Shown one piece after another: positions 8,912 through 17,464 of a DNA stretch of 64,000 nucleotides (the first letter of the stretch is position 1; each line of letters begins with the position of its first letter). The position numbers and the translations under genes were made by a program. The stretch covers positions 1 through 64,000 of the forward strand of contig JAEZKC010000012.1 in NCBI GenBank assembly GCA_023436205.1, in the 5' to 3' direction. Source of the DNA: Fibrobacterota bacterium (GTDB taxonomy: Bacteria > Fibrobacterota > Chitinivibrionia > Chitinivibrionales > Chitinispirillaceae). Under the pieces are notes generated by a model. It saw only the letters and a program-made list of their open reading frames with translations, ran no database searches and had not been told where the DNA came from.

Positions 8912-8966
8912 AATAGGATTATACTTCGACTTCGGCGGACCTACGCTCAGTATGAGCGGAACGAGA

Positions 8967-9001
8967 AAGAAAAACCCCGAAGATGCACTGCACCTCCGGG
9001 G
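8967..9001 (-). terminator. Intrinsic terminator of the fab operon
   Basis: On the minus strand a stem CCCCGGA / TTCGGGG around a 13-nt loop is followed by TTTTTCTTT. It begins 20 bases past the stop of the acyl-CoA dehydrogenase gene and closes the operon that starts near 17276. Confidence 0.75.
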
Positions 9002-9021
9002 CTACATTTACAACAACAACC

Positions 9022-10173
9022 TTAGCTCGCTGCACCCTTTATAAGCTGGAGCGCGATCTCGTTACGCTGGATCTGGTTTGTTCCCTCGTAAATCTGAGTG
9101 ATCTTTGCATCACGCATGCGCTTCTCCATCGGATACTCTCTCATGTAGCCGTATCCACCCATCACCTGAACTGCATCCACGGTCACCTTCATTGCGACAT
9201 CGGAGCAGAACAACTTTGACATGGCAGATTCCTTTGCAAAGCTCTTGGCACCGGCATCGATCATGCGTGCGGTGGCGTAGAGCAGTGCGCGGGCAGCTTC
9301 GATCTCAGTAGCCATGTCTGCCAGCATGTGCTGAACAGCCTGGAAAGAAGAGATCGGAGCACCGAACTGAACACGCTCGCGGGAATACTTGACAGCATCC
9401 TCAAGCGCACCGGCTGCAATACCCAGAGCCTGAGAACCTACTCCGGGGCGTGAATTGTTCAGAGTATGGATCGCCACAATGGAACCCATTCCTTCTCTTC
9501 CGAGGATAGCATCTTTGGGAACGCGGCAGTCCTGGAACACAAGCTCGGTTGTGCTTGACGCGCGGATACCCATTTTATCTTCATGCTTTCCGAAAGTGAA
9601 ACCGGGGGTTCCCTTTTCAACGATGAAGCAGGAGATACCTCTGGCACCCTTGGCAGGGTTGGTTTTGGCAAACACAGTGTACACCTGGGCGTTTTCGCCG
9701 TTAGTGATCCACTGCTTTGTGCCGTTAATTACCCATTCATCACCGTCAAGCACAGCGGTAGTACGCATACCCAGTGCATCGGAACCGGCGTTTGCTTCTG
9801 TCAAACCGAAAGCGGCAATGGTCTGTCCGGATGCGATTCCGGGCAGGTACTTCTGCTTCTGCTCTTCTGAACCGTGAAGCAGAATGGGGAATGTTCCCAG
9901 AGCAGTCGCGGCCATGGCCAGAGAAATACCGCCATCCACCTTTGAAAGCTCCTCGACAGCAAGGCACAGCTCGAAAACACCACCGCCGAAACCGCCGTAC
10001 TGCTGTGGAATGTAAAGACCGCACATGTCCGCTTCGGACAGGGCTTTCACCACATCCCAGGGGAAAATCCCCTCATGGTCATATTTTTCTCTAACCGGAA
10101 GGATCTTCTTCTGTGCGATCTCCCGGGCGGTGTCCACGATCATCTGCTGTTCTTCACTGAGAAAGTAATTCAT
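9022..10173 (-). CDS. Acyl-CoA dehydrogenase (short-chain/butyryl type)
   Basis: A 383-residue flavoenzyme of the acyl-CoA dehydrogenase family, which oxidises acyl-CoA to the 2-enoyl form and passes electrons to an electron-transfer flavoprotein. The FAD-binding signature F-G-L-T-E-A-N-A-G-S-D is at about 132-142, and the catalytic Glu is E363 in Y-E-G-T-N-Q. The length is normal. It is the last gene of the lipid operon and overlaps the end of rnc by 20 bp. Its presence beside biosynthetic fab genes is unusual; no ETF genes lie in the window. It could act in reverse in fermentative butyryl-CoA formation, but this is speculative. Confidence 0.9.
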   Translation of the reverse strand: MNYFLSEEQQMIVDTAREIAQKKILPVREKYDHEGIFPWDVVKALSEADMCGLYIPQQYGGFGGGVFELCLAVEELSKVDGGISLAMAATALGTFPILLHGSEEQKQKYLPGIASGQTIAAFGLTEANAGSDALGMRTTAVLDGDEWVINGTKQWITNGENAQVYTVFAKTNPAKGARGISCFIVEKGTPGFTFGKHEDKMGIRASSTTELVFQDCRVPKDAILGREGMGSIVAIHTLNNSRPGVGSQALGIAAGALEDAVKYSRERVQFGAPISSFQAVQHMLADMATEIEAARALLYATARMIDAGAKSFAKESAMSKLFCSDVAMKVTVDAVQVMGGYGYMREYPMEKRMRDAKITQIYEGTNQIQRNEIALQLIKGAAS

Positions 10174-10969
10174 CCGACTGCTCTCCTTTGATACGGGATA
10201 ATATGAGCTCTCTATTATAATTCATAGTTGCATTTTGAGCGGCATTCTGCTGTGCGATCTTTTTGTTCGAACCGATCCCCTCGCCAAGACCTACACCGGC
10301 GATTTCGATTCTCACCTTGAACTGCTTCGCATGGTCAGGTCCGCTTGTGGCGATAGTAACATAACGGGGAATACCAAACCCGTCTCGCTGCGCCATTTCA
10401 AGAATTTTACTTTTGTAATTGACATTGCTTTCGTCTTTGAGAAAATCCCCGATGCGCACGAATAGAAATTTGTTGAGAAACGTTTTGCAGACTTCGAAGC
10501 CGCCATCCAGGTACATCGACCCCAGAACAGCTTCGAAAGCATTGGACAGCGTGGATATCCGCGTACGGCCGCCCGATTTTTCTTCGGACAGACCCACTAT
10601 CAGAAACGAACCCAAACTGAGATTAAGCGCAATCTCACCAAGAATTTTTCTGCTTACAATCAGGGATTTGATTTTTGAGAGTTGCCCCTCGCTCTTGTCC
10701 GGGTGCATCAGATAGAGATGCTCGGTTACTAAACAGTTAAGAACCGAGTCACCCAGGAATTCGAGTCGCTCATTAGACAATAGCCCCTTGGTGTCTTCCG
10801 GGCTGATGAAAGACTTATGGGTAAGCGCCTGCTTGAGAAGGGATTCAGAGCGGAACCGGTAACCTATAACCTGCTGGAGCTTGTCAAGGGAACCCGCACT
10901 GCCGGCCTTTTCCTTCCGGAAAGTCAGGACAGACTTGAATAAATTACTTACCGGCCTCAGGGGATTCAT
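10154..10969 (-). CDS. rnc: Ribonuclease III
   Basis: A 271-residue double-strand-specific endoribonuclease for rRNA and mRNA processing. The signature N-E-R-L-E-F-L-G-D (66-74) carries the metal-binding acidic residues, and a double-stranded RNA-binding domain occupies about 185-255. A 30-residue N-terminal extension precedes the catalytic domain. The gene overlaps fabF by 26 bp and the following dehydrogenase by 20 bp, so all three are cotranscribed. fabF-rnc adjacency is common in bacteria. Confidence 0.95.
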   Translation of the reverse strand: MNPLRPVSNLFKSVLTFRKEKAGSAGSLDKLQQVIGYRFRSESLLKQALTHKSFISPEDTKGLLSNERLEFLGDSVLNCLVTEHLYLMHPDKSEGQLSKIKSLIVSRKILGEIALNLSLGSFLIVGLSEEKSGGRTRISTLSNAFEAVLGSMYLDGGFEVCKTFLNKFLFVRIGDFLKDESNVNYKSKILEMAQRDGFGIPRYVTIATSGPDHAKQFKVRIEIAGVGLGEGIGSNKKIAQQNAAQNATMNYNRELILSRIKGEQSDELLSQ

Positions 10970-12200
10970 ATTTCCCGATTACTAGTGATGCGTTATGGCC
11001 GCCAAATCCAAAAGAATTACTCATGGCGTACCGGATCTCTTTCTTGACCGCCTTGTTGGGGGTATAGTTCAGATCACAATCCGGATCAGGATCCTCGTAG
11101 TTGATAGTAGGAGGAATAATCCCGTCTTGTATTGCCAATGCCGAAGCGATAAACTCCACCCCGCCGCTTGCACCCAGAAGGTGACCGGTCATCGACTTGG
11201 TGGAGCTGATGCTCACTGTCTTTGCCGATTCACCGAACACCTGGCGTATTGCAGCTGATTCGTATTTGTCGTTAAGAGGTGTGGAAGTTCCATGGGCATT
11301 GATATAATCTATATCCTGTGCTTTGAGACCTGCTGATGCCAGAGCCATTTTCATGGCCACCTGGGCTCCGGCTCCATCGGGTGCTGGTGCTGACAAGTGA
11401 TGAGCATCACCGGTGGCACCGTACCCCAGAAATTCACCGTAGATTTTTGCACCGCGTGCAAGAGCGTGTTCCAGAGACTCAAGAACCACAATACCCGCTC
11501 CTTCACCCATGACAAAACCGTCACGTTTGGAATCGAAGGGGGAGCTTGCTTTCTGAGGAGTATCGTTTCTGGTGGACATGGCTTTCATAGAGCAGAAACC
11601 GGCAAACGATAGAGGCGTGATCGCCGCTTCGCATCCACCGGCCAGAGCGGCATCCATGAGGCCGCACTTGATAGCCATGAATGCATCACCCAGAGAGTGT
11701 GCCGCAGATGCACAGGCACTGACCACGGCATAGTTAGGTCCTCTGAATCCGTAGGAGATCGATACCCGGCCTGCAGGCATGTCTGAAATCATCATGGGAA
11801 TAAGGAAGGGAGAGACTCTTCCGGGGCCGCGCTGAATAAGCTTTGTATGTTCAGCTTCCAGAGTCTGGAGCCCGCCGACTCCCGAACCGAGTATAACGCC
11901 AACTCTGTCGAGGTCGATGCTGGACAGATCCATTCCACTGTCTTTTACAGCCTGATCGGCTGCCACCAGCCCAAGGAGGATCGCGCGGTCGGTGCGTTTG
12001 ACCTCTTTCAGATCGACATATTGACCGAAGTCAACCCCTCTCACTTCACCTGCAATCTTGCAGGGGTAATCGGCTGTGTCAAATGCAGTTATAAGATCAA
12101 GCCCCGATTTACCCTCGCACAGGGACTCCCAGAATGTCCTGACATCATTTCCGACTGGACTTGCCACTCCGAGCCCTGTGATGACTACTCTTCTTGTCAT
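10944..12200 (-). CDS. fabF: 3-oxoacyl-[ACP] synthase II
   Basis: A 418-residue condensing enzyme that elongates acyl-ACP with malonyl-ACP in type II fatty acid synthesis. The Cys-His-His triad is complete: C163 (S-A-C-A-S), H303 (N-A-H-G-T-S-T) and H340 (T-G-H-L-L-G). Its length is typical. It is separated from acpP by a 169-nt gap containing a hairpin, which may reduce its transcription relative to acpP. Confidence 0.97.
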   Translation of the reverse strand: MTRRVVITGLGVASPVGNDVRTFWESLCEGKSGLDLITAFDTADYPCKIAGEVRGVDFGQYVDLKEVKRTDRAILLGLVAADQAVKDSGMDLSSIDLDRVGVILGSGVGGLQTLEAEHTKLIQRGPGRVSPFLIPMMISDMPAGRVSISYGFRGPNYAVVSACASAAHSLGDAFMAIKCGLMDAALAGGCEAAITPLSFAGFCSMKAMSTRNDTPQKASSPFDSKRDGFVMGEGAGIVVLESLEHALARGAKIYGEFLGYGATGDAHHLSAPAPDGAGAQVAMKMALASAGLKAQDIDYINAHGTSTPLNDKYESAAIRQVFGESAKTVSISSTKSMTGHLLGASGGVEFIASALAIQDGIIPPTINYEDPDPDCDLNYTPNKAVKKEIRYAMSNSFGFGGHNASLVIGKYESPEAGK

Positions 12201-12310
12201 GAAAGAACTTTCCTTCTTGCTGGCCTGTAATGCTTTACCTGAAATACCGTTATTTAATCTTTCGGCAGCATCAGTGGTTGCTGAAACTCCCGGGAAACTA
12301 AACCGGTTTA

Positions 12311-12353
12311 AAAATCAGGCTCTTTGCCGCTCGGTAAGAGAGGTCAAAGAGCC
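12311..12353 (-). terminator. Attenuating hairpin between acpP and fabF
   Basis: A perfect 9-bp stem, GGCTCTTTG with CAAAGAGCC (12318-12326 and 12345-12353), follows acpP on the minus strand. The loop holds a small CTC/GAG hairpin, and TGATTTTTAAA follows. The T-run starts 4 nt after the stem, so termination is probably partial. This would let acpP mRNA exceed that of fabF, rnc and the dehydrogenase. Confidence 0.6.
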
Positions 12354-12369
12354 ATCAACTTACTTAAAA

Positions 12370-12603
12370 TCAGACTTTGCCGGAAAGATACTCGAGAGCA
12401 TCCTTGACTGTACGCATCTTTTCTGCGTCTTCATCAGGGATTTCCACCTCGAAGGCATCTTCGAAGGCCATGATAAGCTCAACCTGGTCAAGAGAATCAG
12501 CACCAAGATCATCCACAAATGATGCATTGGGACCGATTTTATCTTCGCTGACACCGAGTTTCTCAGCAATGATCTGCTTTACTTTGGATTCCATTTCGCT
12601 CAC
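12370..12603 (-). CDS. acpP: Acyl carrier protein
   Basis: A 77-residue acidic carrier protein. The phosphopantetheine attachment site is S37 in G-A-D-S-L-D. The start is GTG, preceded by AAAGGAG with a 6-nt spacer. It lies between fabG and fabF in the usual order and shuttles acyl intermediates among FabD, FabH, FabG, FabF and PlsX. Confidence 0.97.
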   Translation of the reverse strand: MSEMESKVKQIIAEKLGVSEDKIGPNASFVDDLGADSLDQVELIMAFEDAFEVEIPDEDAEKMRTVKDALEYLSGKV

Positions 12604-12664
12604 GACTTACTCCTTTCGAAAGAGATATTGGTCTAAATGATGATATAAAATGATTAATACCACT

Positions 12665-13408
12665 CTACATGACAAGTCCGCCGTCAACAGTCAAAACCTG
12701 CCCTGTGACGTAATCAGACAGAGAAGAACTTAAGAAAAGTACCGCATTGGCGACATCTTCGGGGCTGCCGAGCTTTTGCATGGGGATACGGCTCGAGAGC
12801 TTCTCCTTCTCTGCATCAGTCAGTTTATCGGTCATTGCAGTGCGGATAAATCCGGGAGCAATGGCGTTTACATTTATAGAACGGCCGGCGAACTCACGGG
12901 CGATTGTCTTTGTAAGCCCGATCATCCCAGCTTTGGAAGCCGAGTAGTTGGCCTGACCGGCGTTACCCATGAGACCCACCACAGATGCGATGTTGATAAT
13001 CTTACCAGCTCTGGCCTTCATCATCGGCCGCACAGCTTCACGGCAGCAGAGAAAAGCGCTTTTGAGGTTGATATTGAGAACCGCATCCCAGTCCTCCTCC
13101 TTCATCCTCATAAGAAGACCATCACGGGTGATACCTGCATTGTTGACAAGGATATCGAGAGAGGAGAAACCTTCCAGAACTTCGGCAAACATTCTCTCCA
13201 CGTCAGCAGCCTTGGATACATCCGCGGCAACCGCCAGGGACTTACGACCGAGCGCCTCGATCTCCGCGGCAGTCTTCTTTGCAGTCTCCAGATCGATGTC
13301 ACTGATCGCCACATCCGCTCCCGCATGGGCAAGCTTCAGGGCAATTTCTCTGCCGATTCCGCGGCCGGAACCGGTTACAAGTGCCTTTTTCGATGAAAGA
13401 TCAATCAC
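12665..13408 (-). CDS. fabG: 3-oxoacyl-[ACP] reductase
   Basis: A 247-residue short-chain dehydrogenase that reduces 3-oxoacyl-ACP with NADPH. The Rossmann motif T-G-S-G-R-G-I-G is at 12-19, the N-N-A-G motif at 89-92, and the catalytic residues are S142, Y155 and K159. The start is GTG with AAGGAG 8 nt upstream. It lies between fabD and acpP in one operon. Confidence 0.96.
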   Translation of the reverse strand: MIDLSSKKALVTGSGRGIGREIALKLAHAGADVAISDIDLETAKKTAAEIEALGRKSLAVAADVSKAADVERMFAEVLEGFSSLDILVNNAGITRDGLLMRMKEEDWDAVLNINLKSAFLCCREAVRPMMKARAGKIINIASVVGLMGNAGQANYSASKAGMIGLTKTIAREFAGRSINVNAIAPGFIRTAMTDKLTDAEKEKLSSRIPMQKLGSPEDVANAVLFLSSSLSDYVTGQVLTVDGGLVM

Positions 13409-13420
13409 GTATCGAGCTCC

Positions 13421-14347
13421 TTAGTTGTTTTGAGTAAGCAAAGAATATATGTTAGTAGCACTATCACAGGGAACAACATTTAACGATGGGGAACACTTCT
13501 TGGCCAATCCCCTCAAAACTGAACCAGGACCCACTTCGACACAAATTGCAGGGTTCAGCCCGGCAAGTGTGTTCATCGAATCCACCCAGCGAACCGGCGA
13601 AACAAGCTGTTTTACCAGAAGATCCTTCATGAGCTGAGGGTCGGTTTCCGCCCTGGCGGTAACATTGGTGATCACCGGACAGCGGGGTTTCATGAACTGA
13701 ACCGGCTGAATCACCGCAGAAAACTTTTCTGAAGCTTTCTGCATCAGCGGTGAATGGAATGCTCCACTGACCGGAAGAGGCATCGCCCTTTTGGCCCCTG
13801 CCTGCTTGAGCAGCGTACAAGCCTCGTTTACCGCATCGACTTCACCGGAAATCACTGTCTGCTCGGGAGAATTCTCGTTGGCGGGAACCACGATGCCACT
13901 TTTCACCTGCTGCAGCACAGAGGCGATCTTTTCCTTGTCCATGCCGATAATGGCAGCCATCGCCCCGGGAGCCTCTTTGCCCGCCAGAGACATAAGCTCG
14001 CCCCGGGAGGCAACCGTCTTCAGCCCATCTTCAAACGAAATCACCCCTGCGGCATAGAGAGCACTGTACTCTCCAAGGCTGTGCCCGGCGGTATATTGGG
14101 GGTTAACCCCTTTTTCCAGAAGAATATCGGTGATTATGGATTCAACGGTGAACAGTGCAGGCTGGGTATTCTGAGTTGCAGTAAGCTCCTCCTGCGGACC
14201 CTCCAGAATGATACGGCTCAAATCCCTGCCGAGAATCCTGTCTGCTTCCTCAAACCTGGCTTTGGCTAATGAGAACTCATCCAGAAGATCCTTCCCCATC
14301 CCCACACTCTGGGAACCCTGTCCCGGAAAAAGAAAAGTGCACTCCAT
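13421..14347 (-). CDS. fabD: Malonyl-CoA:ACP transacylase
   Basis: A 308-residue enzyme that loads malonyl groups onto ACP. The nucleophile is S90 in G-H-S-L-G-E-Y, with H198 in the G-A-F-H-S-P motif. The frame is open for another 56 codons upstream, but the ATG at 14347 gives the family N-terminus (F-L-F-P-G-Q-G-S-Q) and has AAGGAG 10 nt before it. The longer form would add unrelated residues and overlap fabH. Confidence 0.95.
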   Translation of the reverse strand: MECTFLFPGQGSQSVGMGKDLLDEFSLAKARFEEADRILGRDLSRIILEGPQEELTATQNTQPALFTVESIITDILLEKGVNPQYTAGHSLGEYSALYAAGVISFEDGLKTVASRGELMSLAGKEAPGAMAAIIGMDKEKIASVLQQVKSGIVVPANENSPEQTVISGEVDAVNEACTLLKQAGAKRAMPLPVSGAFHSPLMQKASEKFSAVIQPVQFMKPRCPVITNVTARAETDPQLMKDLLVKQLVSPVRWVDSMNTLAGLNPAICVEVGPGSVLRGLAKKCSPSLNVVPCDSATNIYSLLTQNN

Positions 14348-14421
14348 AGCAAAAACACTCCTTGATAAAAGACGCCTGCCTAAGGTACTGCTCTGTATCC
14401 GGTACTGCTCTATTGCTCTAT

Positions 14422-15381
14422 TTAGAAAGTGGTCAACACACTGCCCACGGTTATACCGCCACCAAGCCCCACGAAAAGAGCCCTGGTACCCTCTTTGACC
14501 CGGCCATCCAACCAAGCCTCTTCAAGGGCAAGCGGTATCGATGCCGAGGAGGTGTTTCCGTACTTCTCAAGATTGGTCACCACTTTATCCATGGGAATGG
14601 AAAGTGAATCTGCGATAGATTGAATGATTCTGATATTAGCCTGATGGGGGATCAGGAGATCTACCTGATCCACCGTAAGATTAGCCTTGTTGATCGCCTT
14701 AAGGCTGGCATCGGACATGAGGCGAACTGCGTGTTTGAACACTTCGTTGCCCTTCATGCGCATGTAACGATCCTCACCCCAGGCCGGGAGTTTAAGTATT
14801 TCACCCAGTGAACCGTCTGAAGATAAAAAGCTGGAGATAATACCCCGGGAGGAGTTTTCCTCTGCCTGCAAGACTACGGCACCGGCACCGTCGCCAAACA
14901 GAATGCAGGTCCCCCGATCTGTCCAGTCGAGTGTTTTGGAGATGACCTCTGACCCGATCACAAGCATCGTTTTGGCCTGGCCGGACACGATCATATTGTT
15001 GGCCACTGTGAGCGCATAAACGAAACCGGCGCAGGCAGCACTTATATCAAAAGCAAAGGCTCCCTTGCATCCCAGTTCAGCCTGAATGCGACAGGCTGTG
15101 GATGGAAAGAAGTTATCGGGAGTAAAAGTAGCCACAACGATACCATCTACATCAGAGGCGGAGATTCCCGCCCTGTTCAAAGCGACCTTAGCAGCCCGAG
15201 TGCCCATTTCGGAAGCAAACACCTGCTGATCTTTGGGGACTATACGGCGTTGTTTGATACCGGTTCTAGTGGTAATCCATTCATCGCTGGTTTCCAGAAA
15301 TGCTTCGAACTCTTTATTGGTCATCACATTGTCAGGAACATCGGTACCTACAGAGAGCAGCCGTGCTCGTATTGTGCTCAC
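14422..15381 (-). CDS. fabH: 3-oxoacyl-[ACP] synthase III
   Basis: A 319-residue initiating condensing enzyme that joins an acyl-CoA primer to malonyl-ACP. The triad is C117 (S-A-A-C-A-G), H246 (P-H-Q-A-N) and N276 (Y-G-N-T-S). The gene follows plsX after 3 nt. Downstream, before fabD, the sequence GGTACTGCTCT occurs twice in a row (about 14385-14410), an apparently meaningless short duplication. Confidence 0.96.
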   Translation of the reverse strand: MSTIRARLLSVGTDVPDNVMTNKEFEAFLETSDEWITTRTGIKQRRIVPKDQQVFASEMGTRAAKVALNRAGISASDVDGIVVATFTPDNFFPSTACRIQAELGCKGAFAFDISAACAGFVYALTVANNMIVSGQAKTMLVIGSEVISKTLDWTDRGTCILFGDGAGAVVLQAEENSSRGIISSFLSSDGSLGEILKLPAWGEDRYMRMKGNEVFKHAVRLMSDASLKAINKANLTVDQVDLLIPHQANIRIIQSIADSLSIPMDKVVTNLEKYGNTSSASIPLALEEAWLDGRVKEGTRALFVGLGGGITVGSVLTTF

Positions 15382-15384
15382 AGT

Positions 15385-16368
15385 TTAGAATCGCCCCTCA
15401 ATTTTTGCTTGCCCCGCAGTCCCGTGCTCCACGGCTTTCAGAGCAGTTAATACCGCGTTCCTGATGGCTCTGGTTGATGATCCCCCATGAGCCTTCAAGA
15501 CCGTTCCCTTAATACCCAGAAAAGGAACTGCCCCGTAGTTTTCCGGATTGAGCACTTCCATTCTGGAAGACAGATAGTTAAGAACCTCTTTATTGCCGGC
15601 GAGCAGGTTGGAGGCATAACTGTAAAAGCTTTCACAAGTCTTAAGCAACACGTTTCCTACGAATCCATCGCAGACCGCGACGTCCACATCCCCCGACAGG
15701 ATTTTGTTTCCCTCAACAAATCCGTAGAAACTCTCTTCCCGCTCAAGAACCTTTGCGGCATCCCGGACCACCTTGGGTCCCTTGACCGCTTCCACCCCGA
15801 TGTTAACCAAGGCAGTACGGCAGAAATCCGTTCCGAAAAAACGCTTCACATATTGCGTTCCCAGATGGGCGAAGGAAACCAGTGCATCAGCCCGGCAGTT
15901 CAGGTTCGCCCCCACATCGAGAATCAGCACCGGTTTTTTGCGCGGAGTGGGGATGAACGCTGCCAGTGCCGGACGAACCGTGCCCTCGGAGCGCCCCAAA
16001 ATAAAAAGAGCCGCCCCGATCAGCACTCCGGTATCACCGGCGCTGACTGAAGCCTGCACGATTCCTTCCTTCTGCAGCGTGATGCAGCGTACTATCGAAG
16101 ACTCTCTGCGGGTTTTCCAGACTGTGGTCCGTTTGTCCTCTTCACTGATGAGATCAGGGCAGTGTTCCACGACAAATTCAGATCTGTCGAAGGGAGTATC
16201 CTTCTCCAAATCGTCCAGAACACGGTTGATCTCATCTTTATTTCCACACAGATGGGCAATAAACGGCGTATGAGCCTCTTTTCGGGCCAAAAGCAGACCA
16301 CGGACTGTCACTTCCGGACCGTAATCTCCGCCCTGAGCATCAACAGCTAAACGCACCGCTGAACTCAT
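15385..16368 (-). CDS. plsX: Phosphate acyltransferase
   Basis: A 327-residue peripheral membrane enzyme that converts acyl-ACP to acyl-phosphate, the donor for PlsY in phospholipid synthesis. The N-terminus V-D-A-Q-G-G-D-Y-G-P is the family signature. The position between rpmF and fabH is the classic arrangement. The ribosome site before the ATG is weak. Confidence 0.95.
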   Translation of the reverse strand: MSSAVRLAVDAQGGDYGPEVTVRGLLLARKEAHTPFIAHLCGNKDEINRVLDDLEKDTPFDRSEFVVEHCPDLISEEDKRTTVWKTRRESSIVRCITLQKEGIVQASVSAGDTGVLIGAALFILGRSEGTVRPALAAFIPTPRKKPVLILDVGANLNCRADALVSFAHLGTQYVKRFFGTDFCRTALVNIGVEAVKGPKVVRDAAKVLEREESFYGFVEGNKILSGDVDVAVCDGFVGNVLLKTCESFYSYASNLLAGNKEVLNYLSSRMEVLNPENYGAVPFLGIKGTVLKAHGGSSTRAIRNAVLTALKAVEHGTAGQAKIEGRF

Positions 16369-16444
16369 ATGGCCAGTCTCACGCTACAGGCAGTCACCTT
16401 CATCAAACCAGTACTGTATCTTTGCAAAGCCATGCACCTGAAGC

Positions 16445-16624
16445 TTAATCTTCAGGTGTCTGCACTTCCATACCGGCATAGTAACCACAGTTGCCGCACA
16501 CTCTGTGAGCTGCTTTGGGCTGCTTGCAGTGTGAACAGAGAACCGGTTGTACCGGCTTGATTGCCAGATGGCTGCGCCTTTTGTCTCTGCGGGCGCTGGT
16601 ATGTCGTTTCTTGGGTACTGCCAT
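16445..16624 (-). CDS. rpmF: Ribosomal protein bL32
   Basis: A 59-residue basic ribosomal protein. It begins M-A-V-P-K-K-R and has a zinc-ribbon formed by C30, C33, C43 and C46 (C-x2-C and C-G-N-C). The start has GGGAGG six bases upstream. It lies between the DUF177 gene and plsX, as in most bacteria. Being only 60 codons, it is easily overlooked. All four cysteines are kept, so this is the zinc-binding form of L32. Confidence 0.96.
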   Translation of the reverse strand: MAVPKKRHTSARRDKRRSHLAIKPVQPVLCSHCKQPKAAHRVCGNCGYYAGMEVQTPED

Positions 16625-16684
16625 GATTCCTCCCTGTTAATATTTTCTATTCTTTTTTCAGACCAGTTTTACTTTATGAGTACC

Positions 16685-17197
16685 TTACTCTTTTCTCTTG
16701 AGCTTCCTGAGCGCTTCCCACCGGGGATCAATGGCCTTCTCCTCGTTTTGTGCAGCTTCAGAAGACACATGCACATCGGGATCCTTGATCTCTATTCCCT
16801 TGCAATCCTCGGAACAAAGCGGTTTCAGAGGAAGTGTGGTCATGATTTCATCGTAAATTGCGCTGCTCACATCCACCAGATCATGGTTTGGATCAAAGTA
16901 GAAATCAACAGCATCATCTTCCTGCGACGGACCGAATTTCCCGGCTTCCTCTTTAAGAATGAGCCTTATGTCGGAGCTTACCGGTATCAAAAACTCCTCC
17001 AGACACCGGGAGCACTGCATTTCAAACTTACCCTCGAAATGCAGATTTACAACAATGGTATCGCCGGTTCTATCGATACCGGCACTGCAATGAACCGCCT
17101 CTTTAAAGGGAGGCAGATCGTCCTTAACCGACTCGAGCATCGATTCCTGAACAAGTTCAGAATGCCCCTCCGGTAAAAGTCGTATATCTATAACCAT
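16685..17197 (-). CDS. DUF177/YceD-family protein
   Basis: A 170-residue protein of the YceD family, linked in other bacteria to 23S rRNA accumulation. The characteristic C-S-R-C-L-E motif places cysteines at 62 and 65, with a second pair at C128 and C132 (C-S-E-D-C). The four cysteines may bind a metal. It is the first gene of the lipid operon, just upstream of rpmF, the usual position. Confidence 0.9.
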   Translation of the reverse strand: MVIDIRLLPEGHSELVQESMLESVKDDLPPFKEAVHCSAGIDRTGDTIVVNLHFEGKFEMQCSRCLEEFLIPVSSDIRLILKEEAGKFGPSQEDDAVDFYFDPNHDLVDVSSAIYDEIMTTLPLKPLCSEDCKGIEIKDPDVHVSSEAAQNEEKAIDPRWEALRKLKRKE

Positions 17198-17261
17198 GGT
17201 TTCTGCCTCAAATATCCGAAAACGCCGGTTCCCGGATATAATTCTAAAAGTTCTACAAAAT

Positions 17262-17306
17262 AATTCCTCTTTCGGAATTTTACAAGAATTTGACGTGGAG
17301 ATTCAA
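17262..17306 (-). promoter_or_regulatory. Promoter of the lipid operon with an overlapping palindrome
   Basis: On the minus strand TTGAAT (17301-17306) and TAAAAT (17277-17282) are separated by 18 nt and form a reasonable sigma-70 promoter about 80 bp before the DUF177 start. Just downstream, overlapping the -10, AATTCC and GGAATT form an inverted repeat around 6 nt (17262-17279), a possible operator. The regulator is unknown. Confidence 0.5.
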
Positions 17307-17407
17307 AATGAGTTCAACTATTACCTATTATATATAGGGAGTCTGCCATGATTTTCGGTTTTTGGGGGCTAATATTATTACAGCAGACTGTTTTTTTATA
17401 ACTGATG

Positions 17408-17438
17408 AAAAAAGGGCCGAAACAGATTGTTCCAGCCC
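17408..17438 (-). terminator. Intrinsic terminator after the OmpA gene
   Basis: On the minus strand an 11-bp stem with two G-T pairs (GGGCTGGAACA with TGTTTCGGCCC, 3-nt loop) is followed by TTTTTT. It lies 27 bases past the stop of the OmpA-family gene and insulates it from the fab operon. Confidence 0.85.
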
Positions 17439-17464
17439 CCGATAAAACTCTAGCAAAATAGCGA

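Larger units (their letters stand above)
8260..8963. repeat. Second repeat mosaic, colinear with 868-1525
   Basis: The 700 bp between convergent genes contain no supported gene. The modules follow the order A (8294-8389), paired hairpin (8431-8541), B (8579-8676), C (8758-8820), then D (8827-8911). The A-hairpin-B-C order equals that at 868-1525. The spacer 8698-8752 also resembles 96-170. A composite unit of about 550-650 bp has therefore been duplicated or transposed, later diverging by indels. Confidence 0.8.
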
